IMG/VR virus record: IMGVR_UViG_3300026479_000029
Span: 1 to 33,018 of that record
Length of the DNA: 33,018 nucleotides
Strand: one strand, 5' to 3'
DNA from: a virus
Part shown: piece by piece, positions 9,310 through 17,422 of the stretch
Numbering within the stretch: position 1 is the first letter of the stretch
Layout: each line of letters starts with the position of its first letter
The notes under the pieces: generated by a model
What the model was told of the DNA's origin: nothing
What the model saw: only the letters and a program-made list of their open reading frames with translations
Database searches by the model: none
Position numbers and translations under genes: made by a program

Positions 9310-10596
9310 TTATTGCGGCATCTTTAAAAAGACTTTCATCGAATCAACATCGATTCTTGTAATCTGTACCGTGATTGGGTCACCAGCTTTAAATACGCTC
9401 ATTACTTCTTCACTTAATTCGCTAACATGTAGCAAACCAGTCACTCCATCTTCTATTGTGATAAATAATCCGTAATCCTTTTTAGTTTTAACAGTAGCTT
9501 GTACCACAGAAGGAATTTGATATCTAGAAATAATATCTACCCATGGATTAACAACTATATTTGCCTTTTGAGTTAATGTTATTTTAGTATTACTTATAAT
9601 ATCTTTAACCATAAATGAAATTTCATCACCTGGTTTAATTTCTCTGGCTCTAAACTTGGCTAATGTATCTTCATCTAAATCATTATTATGAATCATACCA
9701 GTTAAACACTTATTAAATTCTACAAATACTCCGTATTTTGCAGTACCCGTAACATTTCCAGTCACTGTTTCACCTTGTGTTTGTTTTAAGTTTTCAATTT
9801 CTCCAGGTATTAAAGCTTGTAAATATTTTCTATGAGAAACTACTAACGTACCTCTATCCGGTGAGAAACTAACAGGAACTACATACATTTCCGTTCCAAT
9901 AATAGAACTAAAGTCATGTAGTTTATTAATTCCAGCTAAAGATCCTGGCATAAAACATTCTATGCCTTGTACCATTACCATATAACCTCCATTTTCAATC
10001 ATATTTGTAACTGTACCGACCCACGCTGTGTTTCCTTCTTCAACTGCAGCTCTAAGATCCATAAACACTTTGTGTTTAACACCACCATTAATACTACCAA
10101 CAATATGTGAGTTTTTACCCAATTGTGTAATTAGTACAGCGGTGTCATCACCTGGTTTTAGCGATTGAATTTCAGCAGGTTCTTTATCATACTTGACGTA
10201 GATCAATTCCCTGTAACCAATATCAACGCTAATAAACTCAGAATTAATTGCATAAATTTTACCTTCATGAATTTCACCAGGATTAATTACAGTCAGTAAT
10301 TGTCCAATACTAGCATCATGTGCAGTAAGCATGTCATACATTTCTTGGGCATAAGATTCCCTAGAGTAGACTTTATCGCCGTCTTTGGTTTTAATGTGTG
10401 GATTTGGTTTTCTTGTTCTTGACGGGCAAGTAGACTCATATGCATCCCACATGAATTCCCCGTTCTCATCATAAAATGCTTGATTAGCATCTTCTTCAAT
10501 TTCTGTGTTTTCGATTTTTACATCTAGTTCTTCAACTACGGTCTCTTTTGGTGTCTTTTCCCCAATTCTGATCCTTTTGTTTTTTTCGTTGTTCAT
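9310..10596 (-). CDS. Protein with four S1 RNA-binding repeats
   Basis: This 428-residue protein has an acidic N-terminal ~95 residues followed by four S1-type OB repeats, at roughly 105-170, 190-258, 275-344 and 362-426. Repeats 3 and 4 are the clearest: GNVTGTAKYGVFVEFNKCLT then GMIHNNDL, and ATVKTKKDYGLFITIEDGVT then GLLHVSEL, each ending in a strand of the VKDIISNTKITLTQK or ITRIDVDSMKVFLK type. Ribosomal protein S1 uses such repeats to hold mRNA at the ribosome; bacterial S1 normally has four to six. Host S1 is usually longer. The gene sits between two virion-type genes and is probably expressed late. It could aid phage mRNA translation or bind nucleic acid in or near the virion. The domain call is strong; the role is inferred. 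Confidence 0.85.
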   Translation of the reverse strand: MNNEKNKRIRIGEKTPKETVVEELDVKIENTEIEEDANQAFYDENGEFMWDAYESTCPSRTRKPNPHIKTKDGDKVYSRESYAQEMYDMLTAHDASIGQLLTVINPGEIHEGKIYAINSEFISVDIGYRELIYVKYDKEPAEIQSLKPGDDTAVLITQLGKNSHIVGSINGGVKHKVFMDLRAAVEEGNTAWVGTVTNMIENGGYMVMVQGIECFMPGSLAGINKLHDFSSIIGTEMYVVPVSFSPDRGTLVVSHRKYLQALIPGEIENLKQTQGETVTGNVTGTAKYGVFVEFNKCLTGMIHNNDLDEDTLAKFRAREIKPGDEISFMVKDIISNTKITLTQKANIVVNPWVDIISRYQIPSVVQATVKTKKDYGLFITIEDGVTGLLHVSELSEEVMSVFKAGDPITVQITRIDVDSMKVFLKMPQ

Positions 10597-10642
10597 TTAT
10601 TTTTATATTAAAGGTGTAACATAATATATATCCTATTATTTT

Positions 10643-12439
10643 TTAGAATACTACAGGAACAATTCCAACCATTGGCACTGGTCCAGCAGGTGTAGGAATT
10701 CCACCAAGATATAATAATTTAAATTCTAATAAGTGTAACATATACGCAGCCGCAACAGCTGTTGAAACTGCTAATGCAGGTGGCATTGGAGCAGGAATAA
10801 CTGAAAATGTTTTCCCGGTATTCCATGCTCTTCTTAAATTCTTAGCCAATCTTTTTTTACCACCATAATAAATTGGAATATAAATTCCAGTAAGTGGAGG
10901 AGGAATCAATGCTGGCAAAGCAGATGGAGATGGTGTAAATGGTTTCACTAAACATGCATACCAATATGCAATAGTTATTTCTGCCATTTCTTCATAAGGA
11001 TCACCACCTGGCCAAGTATAATCTATATTACTATCTTCTTCTGCAGCATCACATTCTTCTGCAGCGGCCTTAGCGTCGATCACTTGTTGTCTTTGAAATT
11101 TAAATATAGTTCCACCTGATGTTGGGTTTATATCAATCACATGTTCAGGTGTTCTAGCGTTGCTCATTGCATTTGGAATTTTGCGCCAACCATTTTTTAA
11201 TTCTTGATCTCTATACTTTGATTTAACCCAATTATTATTTTTTGTAAATTTAGGAGCATTAGTAACAATACCTTCTGCATTTGCACTAAACGATCCGCTT
11301 CTTACACCAGGATACCAACTAAATGTCGCAATAACATGTGATGTTAAAATTTTAGGTCTTTTACTATCAGTTTCGTAATCATATGCAACCTGTATTTTAT
11401 ACCTATTTAGTGGACATTCTAATTCTATAGGCAAAACAATTTCATTAGTGGCATCTTTTTGAATTCTCTGTCTTAGTGCGTTTGTGTTAAAAAATGCACT
11501 TTCAGATTCTTCACCTGGATGTGCATCATGAATTGCTTCAACACATATGCTACTTACATTATTAGCAAGCTGTGTCCAACTATAACCTGCATCTTCAATA
11601 TCACTTCTAGTTTCGTTACTAATATTAGGATATGGTAAACCCGACCAGTTTCCTCCAAATCCACTCGAATTACTATAGTTTTCTGAACCAAGACATGCTA
11701 ACCAAATATAGAATTCCCATTTAGTGTTTACGTTTGTAATACCGCTAAATTGTTGTAATAATCTAGAAGCAAAAAGTTTTTCTAAATCCTCTTGCGATTC
11801 ATCTCCAGTTAAACATGGAAATTCAAAAAATCTAAACTTTTTTAAATCCATAGCAGAATCATTCTTATACTCGTCTATAAACTTACTAAATTTCTTATCT
11901 AATTTCTTTTGTTCCTCAATTGGATCTGGTTCCTCAACTGGATCTGGACAAAAATCAGCATAATCAGGATGTGACTCTTTACCCATTTCAGTTAAATTAC
12001 CATCTTCATCATATTGATCTTGCAATGGAATATCACCCTCTTTTAATAATCGTTCAAATACTAAGCCATAACCTTGTTTTAAAAGAAATTCAGCAGCAGG
12101 ATTATTAGTATGCGTTGCACCAAACGGTGTCATTGCTAAACCTTTTACAGCTTCTAAATATCTTTCAGCAACTCTTACACCAAAATCATATCTTCCACTT
12201 AGAGGTGCAAGATTAATAGCATTTATCATTGCAGTAGGATCTGTTGTTAATGATACGTTTAGTGGATTTCCAGGTTTAATAGATTTTATTAGATCTAAAG
12301 ATGGAGGAAAAATAGGAACTTGATTAACACCAACCTTTGGAAGAGCATATGAAACTATAGCACCACCTGGTTTTGTAAATTCTCGCCCAGCAATATCAGC
12401 TGCTAAATTTGGTATGAATGTTGGCCACAGTGCAGGCAT
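10643..12439 (-). CDS. Large virion-associated protein of unknown function
   Basis: This 598-residue protein begins MPALWPTFIPNLAADIAG. It has a Pro/Gly-rich N-terminal region, a charged helical stretch around residues 165-200, a mixed middle with several Trp and Cys residues, and a C-terminal ~100 residues that are hydrophobic and rich in Pro, Ala and Gly (PSPSALPALIPPPLTGIYIP, then PAPMPPALAVSTAVAAAYML). That tail could insert into or bind a membrane or line a channel, but this is inference. It starts 2 bases after the spike-type gene stop, so it may be delivered with or attached to the spike. I do not recognise the family. A peptidoglycan- or membrane-penetrating tail-tip role would fit the position, but no lysozyme or amidase motif is visible. 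Confidence 0.6.
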   Translation of the reverse strand: MPALWPTFIPNLAADIAGREFTKPGGAIVSYALPKVGVNQVPIFPPSLDLIKSIKPGNPLNVSLTTDPTAMINAINLAPLSGRYDFGVRVAERYLEAVKGLAMTPFGATHTNNPAAEFLLKQGYGLVFERLLKEGDIPLQDQYDEDGNLTEMGKESHPDYADFCPDPVEEPDPIEEQKKLDKKFSKFIDEYKNDSAMDLKKFRFFEFPCLTGDESQEDLEKLFASRLLQQFSGITNVNTKWEFYIWLACLGSENYSNSSGFGGNWSGLPYPNISNETRSDIEDAGYSWTQLANNVSSICVEAIHDAHPGEESESAFFNTNALRQRIQKDATNEIVLPIELECPLNRYKIQVAYDYETDSKRPKILTSHVIATFSWYPGVRSGSFSANAEGIVTNAPKFTKNNNWVKSKYRDQELKNGWRKIPNAMSNARTPEHVIDINPTSGGTIFKFQRQQVIDAKAAAEECDAAEEDSNIDYTWPGGDPYEEMAEITIAYWYACLVKPFTPSPSALPALIPPPLTGIYIPIYYGGKKRLAKNLRRAWNTGKTFSVIPAPMPPALAVSTAVAAAYMLHLLEFKLLYLGGIPTPAGPVPMVGIVPVVF

Positions 12440-12441
12440 AA

Positions 12442-13158
12442 CTACTTATTCTTTTGTTGATACTTAATATGAGAACTTGATAATTTACCTACGGTTGCTG
12501 GTGTAGGTGGCATGGGAGGACCAGATGGTCCAACTCCAGTTGGGTGAATATGTGCATTATAATCATCTAACCATGTTTGTAACCAATCTTGTAAAGATTG
12601 ACCTCTCACTGCTGGCTCTGTTTCATCAGCACCTGGTTCACCTTCATTTGAAACGAATATATCACCGCAGTCTAAGAACATCTTCGCATCTGTGCTTATT
12701 TTAATGAATCCTTCTTCGTCTATCTGTATCATCGGTCTTTCCTTGGCTCCACTCCCTCGAGTAATAACTAAGCCATCTTCAGGTGAATGATATATTCTAA
12801 CATTTCTTTCTGCATCATATACTAAACTAATTACGTCATGTGGTGCATCAGATGCTTCCAATATATCTGTCTTTAAATCTGGATTTTGATCAATCTGAAA
12901 CCAATATTCTGGATGGTATATGTTTCCGTTATCAAATCTAACTGCAACAATATCGCCAACTCTTGGAACAGCATGTGATCCAATTTGATCTCTATTCATA
13001 GGAGTTGCCCATGGAATAGCATCATCTGTCAGTTTATCAAATTTACCATAAACTTTTACGCGACATCTACCATTAAGTAAAGGATCTTCGTTTACTACAA
13101 CTTCTCCTAACCAATGAGTTTCTCTTAGATTATCTTCAACTAATTCTTTATCATTCAT
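12442..13158 (-). CDS. Baseplate spike protein, gp5/gpV OB-fold type
   Basis: This 238-residue protein opens with an OB-fold domain, residues ~15-88, carrying the family pattern LGEVVVNEDPLLNGRCRVKV followed by DDAIPWATPMN and VPRVGDIVAVRFDNGN. Such domains start the trimeric spike at the tip of contractile tails (T4 gp5, P2 gpV). A beta-rich region follows, then near the C-terminus A-H-I-H-P-T-G at residues 202-208 with a Pro/Gly-rich segment, a pattern often seen in gpV/gp45-type spikes. No lysozyme domain is present, unlike T4 gp5, and the shaft is short. It lies directly after the 475-residue tail-tube/baseplate-type gene with a 2-base gap. The call is well supported by motif and context. 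Confidence 0.82.
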   Translation of the reverse strand: MNDKELVEDNLRETHWLGEVVVNEDPLLNGRCRVKVYGKFDKLTDDAIPWATPMNRDQIGSHAVPRVGDIVAVRFDNGNIYHPEYWFQIDQNPDLKTDILEASDAPHDVISLVYDAERNVRIYHSPEDGLVITRGSGAKERPMIQIDEEGFIKISTDAKMFLDCGDIFVSNEGEPGADETEPAVRGQSLQDWLQTWLDDYNAHIHPTGVGPSGPPMPPTPATVGKLSSSHIKYQQKNK

Positions 13159-13160
13159 GC

Positions 13161-14588
13161 TTATGAGTGTACGTTCTCGTTAATGTTATCATCTGGACTA
13201 CTATCAACACCAGGTTCATGAATTCTTCCAGGTGTAATGTTTTGACTTTCTGGTTCTTGTGCAACAGGATCATATACCTTTTGATTAATTGGAAAATCAG
13301 GGGAACTATCTATTCCTGGATCATATACACCAACCGGTGTAATATTCCCATTACTTGGAACATTAGTATTATTTGGATTTAATTGTCCAGCTAAATTTAA
13401 AATAGCATTTACACTTCCTGCTTCTAGCGCACTATTAATATCACTTAAACTTCCTAAGAAACCTGTACTTCCATGTACGTTATCTAATAACAATCCTTTT
13501 ACAGCATCCATGCCTCTATTTGCTAAAGAGGCTGCAGCTCCTGTTAAACCTTCTGGATAAACTCTACCTAAAGGATTATTACCAAATCCTGGTAAACCAT
13601 TTTTTAAATTATTAAATCTATTTACTAAACCACCTGCAAGTCCATTAACTTTATCGCTTATTGCATTTTGTGCAATCGCTAATGGATTAAAAGGCTGATT
13701 AGGATATAAACCATCATCTGGTTTTGCATCCGGAAATAATGGACTTTTTTCTTCTTCTGATATGTTTTCTCCAAACTTAGAACCTGACATAAAGCCAGTA
13801 TTCCAAGTAAATGATACTTTTGGTTTTTTCTTTTCAGGGTTTTTAGATTGATCTGCAAATATGCCAGCAATTGTGTCTATTTGCCATTCACAAAAACCTA
13901 ATTCAAACATAATATGTGGTTTGGCATCAGCAGTATATTGTTTAACTAATGGAGCATCAAACTTACCAGCATTTCTACCAGCTGCAGTTTCATAACCCTT
14001 AGCTCTAGGAATAAGATTAACAGAAGTACCTGCTTCATTACCTGGCATTTCAGCGCCATATAAGTTCAAATCCCTAGCGACCGTACTTTGTTGAAATGTC
14101 CTAACTTCTGAAAGTACAGTCCAAACTCTAAAGTGTCTTAAATTTTTAGGTAAGATTTCTACATATCTTCTAAAATCATAACATGCATTCTTATATAGTG
14201 TCATCAATGCAACTGCAGTTAACTCTACGTTTTCTTCTAAACATTCTATTTCTATCTTAGGAGTTTCTTGTCCTCTAAATGGCTCATCCATTTTACCATA
14301 AGTCTCAACTAACTCTAAACCTGTAACACTTTGCCAAAACCATGGCATTTCTTTATTGATTTTAAAAAGAACCTTTCTAAAATTAGCTAATTTTTTGGCA
14401 TACGTTGTACCCATATTAGCATCTACCATTTTTTCTAGATACTCTTCTGCTGGACCTGCCAATAAAGGAGAATGTTCCCTATCTACACCATCAAACATAA
14501 AGAAAAAACTGAGATAAGTTGGATCTTCACTGATCTTACTTAAAACAGAACCTTTTCTAAACTCGTTAATATGTTTAAAGTCTGACAT
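13161..14588 (-). CDS. Tail-tube/baseplate-associated protein with a duplicated C-terminal segment
   Basis: This 475-residue protein begins MSDFKHINEFRKGSVLSKI. A conserved-looking core around residues 125-170 (TLYKNACYDFRRYVEILPKN, then LRHFRVWTVLSEVRTFQ) resembles segments in tail-tube or tube-initiator type proteins of large phages. Residues ~295-410 are low in charge and rich in Asn, Gly and Leu. The last ~60 residues hold two copies of a ~27-residue unit that starts NITP and contains DPGIDSSPD or EPGVDSSPD. It lies between the hub and spike genes, with gaps of 13 and 2 bases, so it is likely part of the tail tip. The exact role (tube initiator, hub cofactor or tape-associated) is not settled from sequence. 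Confidence 0.6.
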   Translation of the reverse strand: MSDFKHINEFRKGSVLSKISEDPTYLSFFFMFDGVDREHSPLLAGPAEEYLEKMVDANMGTTYAKKLANFRKVLFKINKEMPWFWQSVTGLELVETYGKMDEPFRGQETPKIEIECLEENVELTAVALMTLYKNACYDFRRYVEILPKNLRHFRVWTVLSEVRTFQQSTVARDLNLYGAEMPGNEAGTSVNLIPRAKGYETAAGRNAGKFDAPLVKQYTADAKPHIMFELGFCEWQIDTIAGIFADQSKNPEKKKPKVSFTWNTGFMSGSKFGENISEEEKSPLFPDAKPDDGLYPNQPFNPLAIAQNAISDKVNGLAGGLVNRFNNLKNGLPGFGNNPLGRVYPEGLTGAAASLANRGMDAVKGLLLDNVHGSTGFLGSLSDINSALEAGSVNAILNLAGQLNPNNTNVPSNGNITPVGVYDPGIDSSPDFPINQKVYDPVAQEPESQNITPGRIHEPGVDSSPDDNINENVHS

Positions 14589-14601
14589 ATATTATTTATC
14601 T

Positions 14602-16509
14602 TTATTTTTTTTGCATATTTTGGACGTTAGGGTCTTGTTTCGATGGATCTAAAAATGCTTTAGCTTCATTTACAACTCCGCCCTCATCTAATATTGTATT
14701 TGTTCTAATTCTAGGGTCACCTCTATATACTTCAGCACCACTTGCATCAAATACAACTATTCTCAACATATTACCAGTTATTAATATTTCATATACATGT
14801 GGCGTTGACTCTGGTGTAGGTTCCGGTGTAGGCTCTGGTGTAGGCTCTGGTGTAGGCTCTGGTGTTGGTTCTGGGGTTGGTTCTGGTGTTGGTTCTGGAG
14901 TTGGTTCAGGTGCTGGTTCCGGGCTATTTTCAGCCACATTATCTGCTTTTTCTTCATCAGTAGCATCTTCAAGTCCAGGTGGATTAATTAGATTTTCTGT
15001 TCTTGTTGGCCATTCTCTTCTAAGAAGTATCATTGTTTGTTTTGTGACATCTTCTTCTACTTCATATATAATACTTTCAATTATATAATAACCTGACAAA
15101 AATGAATCTAAAGATTGACTTGGACTATTTTTACCAACATCTGCTAAATCTTCACTAGCTTCTTCCAATCCAAAAGGCTCATCTTTATCCATGCCTAATT
15201 CTTTTTTATCACCTTTAATTCTTTCGTTTTGTTGTATGGCTTTAGGGTTAGTAATATACATTAAAACAGGAATCTTTTGATATTTATATAAAGATGGATT
15301 AAATGAATTTAAAGTAACTTCTAATTTCATTTTTTGTGTTTCAGCCTCATTTTGTGCATTGTGCAATTGTGAAAATGCAGCATTGGGGTGTACGTTACCC
15401 AATCCATCATCACCGGCCTCTTGTCTTCCAATATACTTATATTTGATTTGATCAATATGTCTTTTATCATTTCTATTACCCTTTAGTGGCTCTTCTAATT
15501 CTTTTAAATCATTTCCACCTAAAGACTCTATTCTAAATTCTTGTTTTCTCTCACCAGCATCACCGTTGTTATTATAAATAGTTACTTCTCTGGCATATCC
15601 GTTTTTTGCACTAACATTTGCAGAATTATTTAATATATTAGATTTCTCTATAAATGAACTATTTCCCATAAAAGCAACATGATTTGTCAATAGTAATGGT
15701 ACCTCAATGTCGTTTCCTGTTTTAGCATTTTTTTCAGCATCAGTTGTAGCCACCATTGATTCAGCAGCTGAAGCCAATGATTCAGCAAATTCTTCTATCG
15801 GTGGATTAGGTGAATTAAACAATGCATTTACATCTACGTAATTCATATAGTAGTATGGATCGATCCAAAACTTTTGAAAAGATTCTTCACCTATATAACT
15901 TTCTTTGATTATCTTTTTTATAAAACTAAGATATGGTTCAAACGCCATAATTCTAGACTGTGCATCGTCAGCCGCATCAATATTAGTTGCTAAACCCAAT
16001 TCTAAGTCTCGGGCTACTTCTTCCATATGAGTTAAAGAATCTGCACTTTCAAAATTTCTACAATCTTCGGCCTGCATTCTAGGAATTTTACAAACTCCAA
16101 ATATTTCAAATACAGCAGTTCCAACATTTCCATCTTTTGGGGATTCACAGCTTATAATATCAAAATCCATATGAATAGATTTAAATGTTTCTTGATTTTT
16201 AGAATTTATAAGTATTGTGAAGAAATCACCATCTCTTGGATAACTACCAACTGCAAATTTTCCAGCTTCGTCGCTCAATTCAATTTCACATTCTGGTAAA
16301 TCACCCATTAAATTTAACTCAAAACGTATAACGTCAGTCGGTGCAAATTGATAACCATTAATAAGTATAAATGGTTTAAGAGTTGCAACCATAGTAGATT
16401 GCTTGTACTCTGCCTCGTCTTTCTTTTCTTCAGCAAGTGCATCCATCTTGATCTCAGTTGGCCTAATCGCTGGTTCTACAACTGCTAATATATTGTTAGA
16501 TAATTCCAT
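14602..16509 (-). CDS. Baseplate hub protein (gp27/gpD-like) with EPTP-repeat linker
   Basis: This 635-residue protein has the layout of hub proteins that sit between tube and spike. Residues ~45-175 form a beta-rich domain (LKPFILINGYQFAPTDVIRF, then FFTILINSKN), followed by a hub-like segment with SLTHMEEVARDLELGLATN, then SFIKKIIKESYIGEESFQKF and WIDPYYYMNYVDVNALF, typical of the region where hub proteins form their second tube-like domain. A central beta region ends around residue 505 at MILLRREWPTR. Then comes a linker, residues ~531-570, of eight EPTP units flanked by EPAP and ESTP, and a small C-terminal domain of ~65 residues. Homology to gp27/gpD is judged by pattern only. The linker and extra domain are unusual. 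Confidence 0.65.
   Translation of the reverse strand: MELSNNILAVVEPAIRPTEIKMDALAEEKKDEAEYKQSTMVATLKPFILINGYQFAPTDVIRFELNLMGDLPECEIELSDEAGKFAVGSYPRDGDFFTILINSKNQETFKSIHMDFDIISCESPKDGNVGTAVFEIFGVCKIPRMQAEDCRNFESADSLTHMEEVARDLELGLATNIDAADDAQSRIMAFEPYLSFIKKIIKESYIGEESFQKFWIDPYYYMNYVDVNALFNSPNPPIEEFAESLASAAESMVATTDAEKNAKTGNDIEVPLLLTNHVAFMGNSSFIEKSNILNNSANVSAKNGYAREVTIYNNNGDAGERKQEFRIESLGGNDLKELEEPLKGNRNDKRHIDQIKYKYIGRQEAGDDGLGNVHPNAAFSQLHNAQNEAETQKMKLEVTLNSFNPSLYKYQKIPVLMYITNPKAIQQNERIKGDKKELGMDKDEPFGLEEASEDLADVGKNSPSQSLDSFLSGYYIIESIIYEVEEDVTKQTMILLRREWPTRTENLINPPGLEDATDEEKADNVAENSPEPAPEPTPEPTPEPTPEPTPEPTPEPTPEPTPEPTPESTPHVYEILITGNMLRIVVFDASGAEVYRGDPRIRTNTILDEGGVVNEAKAFLDPSKQDPNVQNMQKK
14801..14920 (-). 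repeat. Ten tandem 12-base units encoding an EPTP linker
   Basis: Ten 12-base units lie in tandem. Eight encode Glu-Pro-Thr-Pro, with one EPAP unit at the N-terminal end and one ESTP unit at the C-terminal end. Three neighbouring units are identical (plus-strand form ggtgtaggctct) and others differ at one to three bases, consistent with growth by slippage. The product is a stiff, extended, acidic Pro-rich spacer between the hub body and a small C-terminal domain. The copy number is likely to vary between related phages. Confidence 0.9.
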
Positions 16510-16517
16510 ATAGTATG

Positions 16518-17408
16518 TTATTTAGAGCAAGGTGCGTCTGGGTTATTTGTTGGATTGTTGTCAGCATTTCCAGGTGCAGTTCCATCGGGTTCATCTCCAC
16601 CTACATTATCAGCAGTGTCTGTTCTTCCACTTCCGCCTCCGTTTCCACTACCTGTTCCATTAGCTGTTCCACTACCCGTTCCACTACCACGTTCAGTTTG
16701 AACTACTCCACTATTTTCAGATAAAAGATCTTCATATAATTTTCCACTTCCGCCTCCGTTTCCACTTCCGCTTCCGTTTCCACTACTGTTTGTTAATTGT
16801 GAATTGTCATTTGCATCTATTATAAGCTCAGCTACAGTTGCTTCTTCATCTGAAGAATTATCAAATTTATCTTGATTTCTAATATCAGATAATATAGAAT
16901 CAACTACGGCATCCGTTTGTGGTCCCATACCAAATCTAATGTTAGAACCATCAAACTCGTAATTTTTTCTACCAACTGGAATAACATTAGGTGGCAATAA
17001 GTTTTCTTTGTTATATTTCTTTTTAAGTGCCTTTAATCTTCTTTGATCAGTTTTACTTAATCGTTTAGTTTTTATAAACTGATTCTTAATAGGATTATCC
17101 TCATACATTTGTGGAGATTCTAATCTAAAATAAGGAATAGTGTCCATAGGAATCCAAAGTTCTTCACCTACGTTAATAGAAAAAGGATCAGAAATACCAT
17201 TGAATTTTAATATAATGTCTAATCCTGAAGTAGTACCATAGTGTTCAGTAGCAATTCTATCAGGTCTTACTAAATCATCATCTTTAACGATATGTTTAGC
17301 AACCATTACATAATCTTCGGGATTTAAACTTCCGAACAACATAGTAGGTTGAGCTAAAAATAATTTACCGTCTCCTATTTTTTTATTTACAAATATTTTA
17401 AATTCCAT
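16518..17408 (-). CDS. LysM/gp53-like baseplate wedge protein with Gly/Ser-rich tail
   Basis: This 296-residue protein has a LysM-like segment at residues 48-88 (RPDRIATEHYGTTSGLDIIL, then KFNGISDPFSINVGEELWIP), the pattern shared by LysM domains and T4 gp53, the wedge component contacting gp6 and gp25. T4 gp53 is about 196 residues; here ~100 further residues follow, rich in Gly, Ser, Asn and Asp with repeated GSGSGNGGGSG-type runs, ending in NNPDAPCSK. The Gly/Ser stretches look like flexible linkers carrying a small segment (LYEDLLSENSGVVQTERGSG) between them. It precedes the hub gene with an 8-base gap. The LysM-like core is clear; equivalence with gp53 is an inference from domain and context. 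Confidence 0.7.
   Translation of the reverse strand: MEFKIFVNKKIGDGKLFLAQPTMLFGSLNPEDYVMVAKHIVKDDDLVRPDRIATEHYGTTSGLDIILKFNGISDPFSINVGEELWIPMDTIPYFRLESPQMYEDNPIKNQFIKTKRLSKTDQRRLKALKKKYNKENLLPPNVIPVGRKNYEFDGSNIRFGMGPQTDAVVDSILSDIRNQDKFDNSSDEEATVAELIIDANDNSQLTNSSGNGSGSGNGGGSGKLYEDLLSENSGVVQTERGSGTGSGTANGTGSGNGGGSGRTDTADNVGGDEPDGTAPGNADNNPTNNPDAPCSK
16625..16766 (-). repeat. Two copies of a 25-base direct repeat in the Gly/Ser-rich tail
   Basis: A 25-base sequence encoding Gly/Ser/Asn residues occurs at 16625-16649 and again at 16742-16766. It contains ccgcctccgtttccac on the plus strand. Further partial copies lie between and beside them. The repeats encode flexible GSGNGGGSG segments of the gp53-like protein and could allow expansion or loss by slippage or recombination. 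Confidence 0.85.
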
Positions 17409-17422
17409 CCTATTAGTTTATT

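Noticed and set aside
14801-14920. Regular short repeats as a possible CRISPR array
   Set aside because: The 12-base units are directly adjacent without spacers and encode an in-frame EPTP linker.
16626-16800. Gly/Ser repeat region as a separate small gene on the plus strand
   Set aside because: The plus-strand frame is Ser/Cys/Thr-rich low complexity, as expected from reading Gly/Ser codons backwards.
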